Shown: positions 1-6,790 of the stretch, one piece after another
Position numbering within the stretch: position 1 is the first letter of the stretch
Layout of the letters: each line of letters opens with the position of its first letter
The notes under the pieces: model-generated
What the model was told of the DNA's origin: nothing
Database searches by the model: none
Seen by the model: the letters and a program-made list of their open reading frames with translations, nothing else
Assembly (NCBI GenBank): GCA_013694495.1
Contig: JACDCH010000376.1
Span: 1 to 15,029 of the forward strand
DNA: 15,029 nt
Reading direction: 5' to 3'
DNA from: Acidimicrobiia bacterium
GTDB taxonomy: Bacteria; Actinomycetota; Acidimicrobiia; Acidimicrobiales; JACDCH01
Program-made: the position numbers and the translations under genes

Positions 1-1
1 A

Positions 2-154
2 CTGCTCGGGCCCCTCCTCGACGCCGGACATCAACCCCCGGCACCCGTCGAGCTCCGCCGCGCCCTGAACACGATCGACCGCACCCTCACCGACTACATC
101 AACGGCGCGAGACTCGGCAAAGCCGCAAAGAGCCGGTCGGTCGACAGGTCGTAG
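2..154 (+). CDS. 3' end of an unrecognised gene, fused to IS630 remnant DNA
   Basis: An open frame enters from the left edge and stops at TAG 152-154. Residues encoded by about 2-127 look like genuine protein (contains RRALNTIDRTLTDYINGARL), with codon use like the rest of the window. The last 7-8 residues are read from the antisense of the transposase gene, so the natural C-terminus has probably been replaced. I do not recognise the family; a helical C-terminal segment is all that can be described. It may be another mobile-element protein, given its neighbour, but that is a guess. Confidence 0.35.
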   Translation: MLGPLLDAGHQPPAPVELRRALNTIDRTLTDYINGARLGKAAKSRSVDRS

Positions 155-882
155 CCGGCCATGAGGTGCCGGACCCCGTTGGGCCTCGTGTAGGTCGCTC
201 GCATCCGACGCCGGCGGGGCGCCTCGGTGTCTCCCCGACCTGCGGCCACCGGCGCCCATTGCTTGCCCGGGCGGGGCTGCAAGTTGAGGGGACCGAACTC
301 GTCCATGCAGATCACGACCGTCGGATCTCCTGGGCCCGGTGGGGCTTTGCCATCGGCGATGTCGTAGAGCTCGAGCACCCGGTTCTTCTTGGCTTCGAAG
401 TCCGGGTCGTTGCTCTGCTTGAACGTCTTGATCACTTGAAACGAGACGCCTTCCTCGCGGAGCAGGAGCCGCAGGCCCTCGTGGCTGATGTCGTCGACCA
501 CCCCCTCAGCCACCAGGAACTCGGTCAGCTTCGACAACGACCACGTCGAGAACGGCAGATCGTGATCGGTCGGTCTCGCCAACGCGATCTTCTTGATCTC
601 CCGCCGCTGCGGAAGCGTGAAGGTCGGGGGCCGCCCACCGGCGTACTTCGGAGTCAACGACTCGAAGCCATCGACATTGAAGTTGTGGATCACCGCACGG
701 ACCCGGTCCTCGGACGTGAACGCGATCTTGGCGATCGCCGGGACCTCCATCCGCTGCGCCGAACACAACACGATCTGCGCTCGCCGCCACCGCACCACCG
801 ACCCCGAACCCCGCATGACGATCGACAACAGCTTGCGCCCCTCGTCGTTGGTCAGCTCACGAACCAGCACCCGTTCAGCCAT
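94..882 (-). pseudogene. IS630-family transposase, C-terminally truncated
   Basis: The minus-strand ORF carries an N-terminal helix-turn-helix region (about residues 1-110: MAERVLVRELTNDEG, then the GRPPTFT linker typical of IS630 proteins). It then has the start of the DDE domain with the first catalytic Asp in the motif VVICMDEFGPLNLQPRPGKQW (about residue 193) and the GVRHLMAGYDLSTDRLF segment. IS630 transposases of this group continue with VxIVxDN...H and a final Glu (WLNRIE-type motif), about 100 further residues. Here homology ends after DRLF (about base 127-130) and the frame runs into foreign sequence, stopping at 94. The second and third catalytic acids are missing, so it should be inactive. 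The start at 882 (ATG) gives a normal N-terminus. The distal half and its terminal inverted repeat have been lost by a deletion or rearrangement. Confidence 0.85.
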
Positions 883-952
883 GCCCGAAGTCTGCGCGAC
901 CCCGAACGCGAGGTGGTGGACGCGACCCCACCAACGTTGCCGGTCACGGCAC
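128..952 (-). mobile_element. IS630-type element remnant, one end lost
   Basis: The element spans the truncated transposase plus the 70 bp upstream of its ATG. The likely surviving outer end lies beside a TA dinucleotide at 953-954, the target preference of IS630/Tc1-mariner elements. Read on the minus strand the end would begin GTGCCGTGACCGGCAACGTT. That assignment is an inference, because the partner inverted repeat is missing at the 128-133 junction. The putative end lies 4 bp from the stop codon of the amine oxidase gene. Confidence 0.5.
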
Positions 953-956
953 TAGG

Positions 957-2330
957 TCATGCGTCGGACTCGATGCCGAGCATGACCGCGACCTCGGTTG
1001 CTGCTCGTTCACCGGCGCGGACCGCGCCATCGAAGTAGCCGTTCCATACGTCGGCGGTCTCCGTGCCGGCCCAATGCAGGCGTCCGATCGGCTGACGGAG
1101 AGCCGGTCCAAGCTGCGTCCATACCCCGGGGGTCATGCGGCCGCTGTAGCAGCCACCGCTCCACTCCTCCTGGCACCAGTCTTGCTCGACGTAGTCGATC
1201 GATCGCAGGGCGCGATCACCGAAGAACCTCTGCAGCTGGCGGGTGACGACCTCGCGTCGCTCGTGCATCGGGATGGGTCCGAGGTCACGAGCGGCCCTTC
1301 CTTCGATGAAGGCGAGCAGCACGCCCCGCGACGAGTCGGGCGGTGAGTTGTCGAACACGACGCTTACTGGGTCGACCAGGCTGAAGGCTTGCCCGGAAAG
1401 TTCGTCGGCCCGCCACCACGGCTCGTCGTAGACCGTCATGGTCTTGATCACCGCGCCCATTGGAACGTTCTGGGTGAGCTGCTCGCGCTGGCCCCCGAGT
1501 CCGGGATTCCAGCCGATCCTCCCCGTGAGCATCGGTGGAAGGGCCGAGACGAGTGCTTGGGCGCGGATCTTCCCACCGGCACCGTCGTGGTGCACCGTGA
1601 CCCCGGTGTCGTCGTGGTCGACGCGCCTTACCGGGGATGCCAGCCGGACGTCGATCGTCTCAGCCATGCGGATGCTTAGCGACTGGGATCCGCCCATGAT
1701 GCGGTCCTGCTGCGCTCCGTTGGCCGTGCCGAGCAGCCGGTCCCAAAGGCCGCCCGAGTGACAGTAGAAGAGAAGGTGAAGCAATGAGACGTCTGTCGCT
1801 TCACAGGAGAACACGGAGGTGACCATTAAGCGAAGGAAGTCGCGTGCGACCCGGGTCCGGACGTTCCGCCGCAGCCAGCTCTCCGCCGTTTGGCCGTCCC
1901 ACTCGGCGGCGCGCGCCGCAGTCCAAGGCTCCATGAGGGGAACTGTCCTGGCCATGCGGTGGAGCCGCTGCTGCGCGACGCCGAGGTCGATGAGCACCTG
2001 AGGCGCCATCATCATGCGTTGGCCTTTCACCTTCTTCGGCCTGGTCTGGCTCGACCGAGCCACCAGCAGATCCATGCCGTCGTTGTAGGTCGGGAACGTC
2101 CCGAGGCCGATCTCGTCGAGAAGGGCGAGAACCCGATCCTGCGTAGGACCGACCCACTGACCGCCCATCTCGACGACGGTCCCGTCCTCGAACGTGTGAT
2201 TGAGGGTGCGCCCACCCACCCGATCGCGTGCCTCGAGGACCACGGCCTCGCAACCCGACTGCGCCAGCCTGCGAGCGGCGGTCAGCCCGGAGATCCCGGC
2301 TCCGATGACGACAACTCTTGTCTCTTCCAT
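957..2330 (-). CDS. Flavin monoamine oxidase with covalent-FAD signature
   Basis: 457 aa if started at ATG 2330. Longer starts (up to 2444) add 38 residues that read through the promoter and dyad and lie ahead of the Rossmann strand. Domains: N-terminal FAD-binding dinucleotide fold (VVVIGAGISGL, G10/G12/G15; E33 and VGGRT near residue 40), substrate domain, C-terminal FAD-binding segment (HWAGTETADVWNGYFDGA). The catalytic set of mammalian MAO can be placed: K296 (AVIKTM), C394 in SGGCYSG, where MAO-A/B attach FAD as 8-alpha-S-cysteinyl, and the aromatic pair Y395/Y432. Expected reaction: oxidative deamination of an amine to aldehyde, NH3 and H2O2, in the cytoplasm (no signal peptide). No SD precedes the ATG; TATGGT lies 6 nt upstream, fitting a leaderless mRNA. 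The gene is divergent from the PPOX gene, with a shared operator-like dyad. Substrate unknown; polyamine or aromatic amines are both possible. Confidence 0.9.
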   Translation of the reverse strand: MEETRVVVIGAGISGLTAARRLAQSGCEAVVLEARDRVGGRTLNHTFEDGTVVEMGGQWVGPTQDRVLALLDEIGLGTFPTYNDGMDLLVARSSQTRPKKVKGQRMMMAPQVLIDLGVAQQRLHRMARTVPLMEPWTAARAAEWDGQTAESWLRRNVRTRVARDFLRLMVTSVFSCEATDVSLLHLLFYCHSGGLWDRLLGTANGAQQDRIMGGSQSLSIRMAETIDVRLASPVRRVDHDDTGVTVHHDGAGGKIRAQALVSALPPMLTGRIGWNPGLGGQREQLTQNVPMGAVIKTMTVYDEPWWRADELSGQAFSLVDPVSVVFDNSPPDSSRGVLLAFIEGRAARDLGPIPMHERREVVTRQLQRFFGDRALRSIDYVEQDWCQEEWSGGCYSGRMTPGVWTQLGPALRQPIGRLHWAGTETADVWNGYFDGAVRAGERAATEVAVMLGIESDA

Positions 2331-2336
2331 GGTGTC

Positions 2337-2342
2337 ACCATA
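2337..2342 (-). promoter_or_regulatory. Candidate -10 box of the amine oxidase gene
   Basis: On the minus strand TATGGT ends 6 nt before ATG 2330, where transcription would begin at or next to the start codon. No convincing -35 hexamer is visible at 16-18 nt; the space is occupied by the inverted repeat at 2343-2376, which could reflect regulated transcription. Confidence 0.45.
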
Positions 2343-2376
2343 GCCCGACAGTGAAACGAGTGTTACACTATCGGGC
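2343..2376. promoter_or_regulatory. Operator-like inverted repeat in a divergent promoter region
   Basis: Left arm GCCCGACAGTGAAAC (2343-2357) and right arm, read on the other strand, GCCCGATAGTGTAAC (2362-2376) match at 13 of 15 positions around a 4-nt centre. A perfect 11-bp palindrome, AGTGT-T-ACACT, lies inside at 2359-2369. Size and symmetry resemble TetR-type operators. It sits immediately upstream of the -10 box of the amine oxidase gene and about 50 bp before the divergent PPOX gene, so one regulator could control both. No regulator gene is found beside it. Confidence 0.6.
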
Positions 2377-2424
2377 ATCGAGGAGATCGCCCTGCGGAGA
2401 TGCCCAGGCTGATGAGGAGCTGAC

Positions 2425-2847
2425 ATGCAACTGCCAGATGTCATCGCTCGAGCTCAAGGGTTCGGATCCCTGACCTACCTGGCCAGCGTCACCCCCGCGA
2501 ATCATCCGCATGTGACGCCTGTGATTGTTGCCTGGGAGAGAGAGCAGGCGTGGGTGATGGTCAGCGTTACCTCGCAGAAGGCCTCAAACCTTCGGCAGAA
2601 CCCCAACGGCTTGCTCCACTTCCCGACGTCGGAGCAGCTCGAGAGCCTGATGATCTGGTGCTCCGCCACACTCGATGACGACGTCGCAACGAAACGACGC
2701 CTGTGGGCCGGAGTGTTCGACTACGACCTCAATGCCTTCGCCCCCGGAGGGCCTGAAGAAAGTCCGGGCACCGCCTTCGTCAGATTGGTCCCGCAGCGCG
2801 CACTACTCATGTCAGACGCCGGGCTGCGCGAACAGTGGCGTCGGTGA
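2425..2847 (+). CDS. PPOX-class (pyridoxamine 5'-phosphate oxidase-like) flavin/F420-binding protein
   Basis: 140 aa, the usual size for single-domain split-barrel PPOX proteins. The N-terminal half has the family pattern of a short helix, strand LTYLASVTPANHPHVTPV, then AWVMVSVTSQKASNLRQNPN, where the SQKxxNLRxxP stretch is the typical phosphate-contacting loop. The C-terminal part gives further barrel strands (TAFVRLVPQRALLM). Such proteins bind FMN, F420, heme or biliverdin and are often oxidoreductases; which cofactor applies here cannot be decided. AGGAG (2415-2419) lies 5 nt before ATG 2425, which fixes the start. The gene is transcribed divergently from the amine oxidase, across the dyad at 2343-2376, suggesting co-regulation. 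The final strand and helix are a little short compared with longer members. Confidence 0.75.
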   Translation: MQLPDVIARAQGFGSLTYLASVTPANHPHVTPVIVAWEREQAWVMVSVTSQKASNLRQNPNGLLHFPTSEQLESLMIWCSATLDDDVATKRRLWAGVFDYDLNAFAPGGPEESPGTAFVRLVPQRALLMSDAGLREQWRR

Positions 2848-2929
2848 GGCTGGACCGCGAGCGCTCGCGCCGTCAGCGACTGGCCGGGACTCGGCGGGGG
2901 AGTCCCACGCAGTCGATCAGCTGGCGGCG

Positions 2930-3171
2930 ATGACGGCCCGGTGCCTCATCAGCCGCAAGATCAACGGCGTCTACAAGCTCATCGCCGACGACTTCGATGC
3001 CAACAACGTGGACGACATCTGGCCCCGGGGGCCCCTACCGCGACTCCCGGGTATCCCAGGGCGGCACCTTTACGGGCATCGCCGGGAACTACGACAGCGA
3101 CCCCCACCGATGAGATCTTCTGGGCCGAGTGTGTGGTCAGCGGCCTTGCTCATGGCCGTCGATCTACTTAG
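2930..3171 (+). pseudogene. Possible frameshifted coding remnant, family unknown
   Basis: No intact gene fits 2848-3242, but three successive reading frames look protein-like when joined. They are MTARCLISRKINGVYKLIAD... from 2930 to about 3027, then SQGGTFTGIAGNYDSDP (about 3030-3110) one frame over, then DEIFWAECVVSGLAHGRRST to TAG 3169-3171 in the third frame. The composition, with few Arg/Pro runs and normal hydrophobic spacing, differs from the shadow ORFs around it. I cannot name the family. It could be a decayed gene or a chance run of open codons. Confidence 0.25.
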
Positions 3172-3196
3172 GGTGCTCGAAGTAAGCGAGGATCGG

Positions 3197-3223
3197 CCCG
3201 GCGGGTCGCCCCCCGCCACCGGG
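3197..3223 (+). other. GC-rich hairpin ahead of the hydrolase-fusion gene
   Basis: A stem of GGCGGG (3200-3205) pairs with CCCGCC (3212-3217) over a 6-nt loop, with an outer CCC/GGG pairing after a small bulge. It ends 5 nt before the SD region of the next gene and is not followed by a T run, so it is more likely leader structure (or chance in GC-rich DNA) than a terminator. Confidence 0.25.
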
Positions 3224-3242
3224 ACCAGAGAGGAGCGACGAC

Positions 3243-4637
3243 ATGGCCGACATCGATGCGGTGCACCGCGCGCTGGCGGCTCGGGGTGCAGGCGAGATCC
3301 CCCACCCGGGTGGCACGCTGCTGGCCCACCTGGTGCGCACGAGCGAGTTGCTCCGGTCGTGGGGCGCCGACCCGATGCTCGTCCGTGCCGGTCTGGCGCA
3401 TGCCGCCTACGGCACCGATGGCTTCGCTCGAGCGCTGTTCGGTTGGGACGAGCGGTCTGCGGTGATCGATCTCGTGGGACCGGCGGCGGAGGGGATCGTG
3501 CACCGGTACGCCCGATGCGATCGCGGGACGACCTACCCACGGCTGGTAGCCGGTGCTTACCGGGACCGGATCGACGGCTCGACGGCGCTACTCGGCACCG
3601 ACGAGGTCCACGCGCTCGCCGAACTGACTGTCGCCAACGAGCTCGACGTCGTGCGCCACTGCCGCGTGTTGCGCGAGCAGCACGGCGCTGCCCTGCGAGC
3701 GCTGCTCGCCGGGTGGCGCGGCGTGATGAGCGTCGGCGCGCTCGATGAGTGCCGCCACGTGCTCGGGCCGGCGATGCACGTCGGCGCCGACGACAGGCCG
3801 GAAGACGTGCACGTAGTCGTCGACGGCGTCCGCCTCCACCTCCTCGACTGGGGCGGGAGTGCGACGTCGACCGTTGTGCTCCTGCACGGCGGCGGGCTGC
3901 AGGCGCACACGTGGGACGCGGTGGCCGTAGCGCTGCGGACCGAGCACCGTTGCGTCGCCGTCGACCTCCGTGGCCATGGCGACAGCGAGTGGTCACCGAC
4001 GTGCGACTACACGATCGACGCGCATGCCCACGACCTAGCCGGCGTCCTCGCCGCCCTCGGCGTCTCGAGACCGATCGTCGTCGGGCACTCGCTGGGCGGG
4101 TTCGCCGCGCTCCGCCTGGCCGCCCGCCGATCGGCCGATCTGGCCGGCCTCGTGATCGTCGACACCAGCCCGTTTGTGCGGGAGACGCCGCTGCTGGCGA
4201 AGATCCGTGAGTTTGTGCAGGCGGCATCAGTGTTCGAGACCTTCGACGACGCGATCGACCACGCGCTCGGGTTCCGACGCTCGACTGACCGTGATCGGCT
4301 TCGCTCCACCCTGCGCCACTCGCTGCGGCTGCTCCCCGACGGACGCTGGACGTGGAAGCGCGACCAGCGTCACCTCAAAGATGGGTACATCGAGTCGACG
4401 ATGCAGGCTGCGAAGGCGCTCGTCCCCGACCTGGGCGCCATCGGCTGCCCCACCCTCGTCGTGCGTGGCGACCACGGCACCGGCCACTCCGACGACGACT
4501 ACCGCCGCTTCGTCGACCGCCTGCCCGACGCCCGGCTCGAGACGGTGACCGGCGCCGGCCACAACGTGCAGAGCGACAACCCGGCCGGACTGGTCGACGC
4601 GATCAAGCCGTTCCTCGACTCTGCGTCGTTTCGGTGA
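3243..4637 (+). CDS. DUF6817-type (HD-like) domain fused to alpha/beta hydrolase
   Basis: 464 aa with two parts. Residues 1-175 match the pattern I associate with DUF6817, an HD-like helical domain: HPGGTLLAHLVRTSELLRSWG (residues 21-41), AGLAHAAYGTDGF (49-61) and VHRYARCD (86-93), with His at 21, 29, 53 and 87. Residues about 190-460 are an alpha/beta hydrolase: HGGG oxyanion turn (215-218), DLRGHGDSE (241-249), nucleophile elbow GHSLGG with S283, acid D410 or D417 in RGDHGTGHSDDD, and H440 in GAGHNVQ. So the hydrolase half should be active on an unknown ester, amide or C-C bond. AGGAG (3231-3235) 7 nt before ATG supports the start. No signal peptide. Its 3' end overlaps the convergent isochorismatase-like gene by 35 bp. 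The role of the N-terminal domain is unknown. Confidence 0.85.
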   Translation: MADIDAVHRALAARGAGEIPHPGGTLLAHLVRTSELLRSWGADPMLVRAGLAHAAYGTDGFARALFGWDERSAVIDLVGPAAEGIVHRYARCDRGTTYPRLVAGAYRDRIDGSTALLGTDEVHALAELTVANELDVVRHCRVLREQHGAALRALLAGWRGVMSVGALDECRHVLGPAMHVGADDRPEDVHVVVDGVRLHLLDWGGSATSTVVLLHGGGLQAHTWDAVAVALRTEHRCVAVDLRGHGDSEWSPTCDYTIDAHAHDLAGVLAALGVSRPIVVGHSLGGFAALRLAARRSADLAGLVIVDTSPFVRETPLLAKIREFVQAASVFETFDDAIDHALGFRRSTDRDRLRSTLRHSLRLLPDGRWTWKRDQRHLKDGYIESTMQAAKALVPDLGAIGCPTLVVRGDHGTGHSDDDYRRFVDRLPDARLETVTGAGHNVQSDNPAGLVDAIKPFLDSASFR

Positions 4638-5292
4638 CGGTGCTCGACATGGCGCGGAGGAGCTCCGCCGTGGTGAGCACTTCAACACCGATGTTCAGCA
4701 TCTCGTTGCGCCCTCGTCCATAGAGGCCAGACACAGCGTCCTCGACAAGGGCGATGCGGTAGTCGCGCTCGCTGGCCTCGTAGATCGACGCGCGCGGGCA
4801 GTTCGGGAAGTTGCAACCGACGAAGACCAGCGAGTCGATAGCACCAAGGCTTCGCAAGTGGTCTTCCAGCGGCGTGCAGAAGAAGGCTCCCCAGCGAGGC
4901 TTGTAGATGACGAACTCGTCCTCGCCGAGCTGCTGGATGCCGCCCGCAAGGAGGAGGTCGTCATCGAGCTCCGCCGCCTTCGGCGTGATCAGCCCGGGGG
5001 CAAGTGATCGCCCGGGCGTTCCTGGCCTCAGCACGGGCGTGCGGCCTCGCACGAGCTCACGCCGGATTGGTTCGGCGTTGGTTCCGTCGGGTCGGTACAG
5101 ACGCACGATGTGGACGATGGGTCGGTGGGCGTCGCGGAACGCCTGACACAACCGGATGATGTTCGGCAGCGCTGCAGATGTGCCAGCGATCTCAAGAGGC
5201 TGGCCATCGAGTGTGTCTTGCTGCGTGTCGATGGTGATCAGCGCGGCCCGTCGCAGATCCGGTGCGGACACGTCCGTCTCGATCGTGCTCAT
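4603..5292 (-). CDS. Isochorismatase-family cysteine hydrolase
   Basis: 229 aa, typical for the family. The catalytic triad of isochorismatase-like hydrolases is visible: D22 in LITIDTQQD, K131 in VIYKPRWGAFF, and C165 in the block VFVGCNFPNCPRASIYEASE, which aligns with the GVxTxxCVxxTxxxA motif and is followed by ERDYRIALVEDA. Members hydrolyse isochorismate, nicotinamide, N-carbamoyl compounds or peroxyureidoacrylate. The NFPNCPRAS variant does not identify the substrate. Cytoplasmic. A perfect AGGAGG (plus-strand 5297-5302) 4 nt before ATG fixes the start. The gene faces the alpha/beta hydrolase with a 35-bp tail overlap, so there is no room for a terminator between them. A dyad at 5328-5353 may be its operator. 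Confidence 0.9.
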   Translation of the reverse strand: MSTIETDVSAPDLRRAALITIDTQQDTLDGQPLEIAGTSAALPNIIRLCQAFRDAHRPIVHIVRLYRPDGTNAEPIRRELVRGRTPVLRPGTPGRSLAPGLITPKAAELDDDLLLAGGIQQLGEDEFVIYKPRWGAFFCTPLEDHLRSLGAIDSLVFVGCNFPNCPRASIYEASERDYRIALVEDAVSGLYGRGRNEMLNIGVEVLTTAELLRAMSSTVTETTQSRGTA

Positions 5293-5327
5293 TGGTCCTC
5301 CTCATGTCGGTGGCCTCTCGGTGACGC

Positions 5328-5353
5328 CACTACTGAGTATGATCACAGTAATG
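5328..5353. promoter_or_regulatory. Operator-like inverted repeat upstream of the isochorismatase-family gene
   Basis: Half-sites CACTACTGAG and, on the other strand, CATTACTGTG give 9 matching positions of 13 in a 26-bp dyad with an AT-rich centre unusual for this window. It lies 36-61 bp upstream of ATG 5292, where a repressor would meet the promoter. Its sequence differs from the 2343-2376 dyad, so a different regulator is expected. Confidence 0.4.
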
Positions 5354-5535
5354 GGACCGCTACCGCGCCTGTCAACCCGTAGCCGGTCAGGGCTGTTGCG
5401 CGAATGCTTCGCTAAGACCCTGACGCGCGTCCGAGGTCGTCGGGCGCCACGTGTTGAGTTGTGTAGTTGCGAGCACCGCTTGATCGGCGGCGTGCGCGAT
5501 GTTGCGCCGGCCCGACTCATCGCCAAACCCACGCC

Positions 5536-5541
5536 TACGCT
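5536..5541 (+). promoter_or_regulatory. Candidate -10 box of the SDR gene (leaderless)
   Basis: TACGCT ends 6 nt before ATG 5548 and no SD is present, fitting a leaderless start. No good -35 hexamer is seen at the usual spacing. Confidence 0.35.
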
Positions 5542-5547
5542 CGACCC

Positions 5548-6327
5548 ATGGTGACGCTGGGGGACGACGACTTCGACCCTCTGTTGACGGGCTTCGCGCT
5601 GATCACCGGTGGTAGCCGCGGGATCGGCGCCGCCACGGCCCGGCTGCTCGCCCGGCAAGGCTGGAACGTCTGTGTGAGCTACCGCGTCGCCCAACAGGCC
5701 GCCGACGAGGTCGTGGCCGCCTGTCGGGCCGCGGGACGACAGGCGCTCGCGGTCCGCGCCGACGTCTCTTGCGAGGCCGACGTGACCGAGCTGTTCGGCC
5801 AGGCCGACGAGCTGGGCACGCTGAGGGCGCTGGTGAACAACGCCGGGATGGTCGCTCCCACAGCGCGGGTCGACGAGATGGACGCACGCCGGGTTGAACA
5901 GATGATGGCGGTCAACGTCGTCGGCCCGTTCCTGTGCGCTCGCGAGGCGGTCCGGCGCATGTCCACCCGGCATGGTGGCAGCGGGGGTGCGATCGTCAAC
6001 GTGTCGTCGGCCGCGGCCCGCTTGGGCAGTGCAGGAGAGTACGTGGACTACGCGGCCTCCAAGGGAGCGGTCGACACGATGACCATCGGATTGGCCCAAG
6101 AAGTCGCGGCCGAGGGCATCCGCGTCAACGCTGTTCGTCCCGGCTTCATCGAGACCGACATTCACGCCAGCGCCGTCCAACCCGACCGTCTCGAACGGGT
6201 CCGCCCGTCGATACCCATGCAGCGAACTGGCCGGCCCGACGAGATCGCCGAAGCAATCGCGTGGTTGTGCTCCGATGCGGCCTCCTACGTAACCGGCGCA
6301 TTGGTCGACGCCTGCGGAGCACGCTGA
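5548..6327 (+). CDS. YgfF-like short-chain dehydrogenase/reductase
   Basis: 259 aa classical SDR. Cofactor motif TGGSRGIG (20-27), NNAG (97-100), N123, catalytic S154 in IVNVSSAAARLGS, Y168 and K172 in YAASK, then VRPGFIETDIHA and the C-terminal SYVTGALVDACG. The stretch RLGSAGEYVDYAASKGAVD and IPMQRTGRPDEIAEAIAWL are close to the E. coli YgfF group of FabG/glucose-1-dehydrogenase-like SDRs. It should catalyse NAD(P)H-dependent carbonyl reduction or alcohol oxidation; after the glycine motif VSYR suggests NADP(H). The substrate is not known. The longer frame back to 5467 gives only Arg-rich residues, so ATG 5548 is preferred. It is transcribed divergently from the isochorismatase-family gene across 255 bp and downstream runs into decayed DNA. 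Confidence 0.92.
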   Translation: MVTLGDDDFDPLLTGFALITGGSRGIGAATARLLARQGWNVCVSYRVAQQAADEVVAACRAAGRQALAVRADVSCEADVTELFGQADELGTLRALVNNAGMVAPTARVDEMDARRVEQMMAVNVVGPFLCAREAVRRMSTRHGGSGGAIVNVSSAAARLGSAGEYVDYAASKGAVDTMTIGLAQEVAAEGIRVNAVRPGFIETDIHASAVQPDRLERVRPSIPMQRTGRPDEIAEAIAWLCSDAASYVTGALVDACGAR

Positions 6328-6354
6328 AGCCTCGACCCCGGACCTTGTGAATTG

Positions 6355-6447
6355 ATGGTCCGCATGCACCCGGATCGTCAGGTCGCGGAGGAGATTCGGG
6401 ACTCGTTCCGCGCGACTGTGCGCTCGAACCCTCTGGTGTGGAACTGA
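6355..6447 (+). other. 30-codon open frame of protein-like composition
   Basis: The frame begins MVRMHPDRQVAEEIRDSF and stops at TGA 6445-6447. The sequence looks amphipathic helical and unlike shadow ORFs, but has no SD and no recognised family. It may be a scrap of a deleted gene between the SDR and the SCO6745-like remnant. Confidence 0.15.
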
Positions 6448-6461
6448 TGGGATGACCGGCA

Positions 6462-6790
6462 ACGTTCGTCCGCTCCAACGCCGCAACCGATGCCGCAGGA
6501 CTTGCACACGCAGCCGTCGACGGAACCGACGTCGCCGGGCGCCCGCTTTTCGCCGCGTACCTCCATCTCGACTGGCCGAGCGAACCGCAGCGCACCTCAT
6601 CCTTCGGCACGCCTAGACGCTGCAGCGCGGGTTCCGCGGCGACGGGCACATCGCCGCCACCATCGCACACGGCCTCGACGGGCTCGCCGCCCAAAATCAC
6701 TCACGCCGCCACAGGCCTGATGTCCCGGAACGTCGTCACATCCCGTCGCGGCTGGGCCGACGGCGACGGGACCCGGAGATCGGCGACTGG
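6462..6790 (+). pseudogene. Decayed SCO6745-family copy
   Basis: Segments in two or more frames match the gene at 7388-8128 in order. VAGRPLFAAYLHLDWPSEP (about 6534-6587) matches VDGRALFAAHVHLDWPAEP. After an apparent 5-nt insertion near 6587-6591, HLILRHA, a TAG at 6614-6616, then TLQRGFRGDGHIAATIAHGLD match HLALWHASTLLREHRGDGHVAALVAADID. After a second frameshift near 6680-6715, SRRGWADGD matches KNRGWSDDD. There is no equivalent N-terminus or C-terminus. The copy is on the opposite strand to its intact relative and diverged well before decay, so it is not a recent duplication. Confidence 0.8.

Noticed and set aside
2675..3748. 357-codon plus-strand frame overlapping the PPOX and hydrolase genes
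   Set aside because: It overlaps both real genes out of frame and is Arg/Pro-rich there; only a short middle part (2930-3027) is protein-like and is reported as a remnant.
3070..4227. 385-codon minus-strand open frame
   Set aside because: Arg/Ser/Pro-rich shadow of the DUF6817-hydrolase gene with no recognisable motif.
5302..6600. 432-codon minus-strand open frame
   Set aside because: Lies antisense to the SDR gene, whose motifs are complete; composition is that of a shadow frame.
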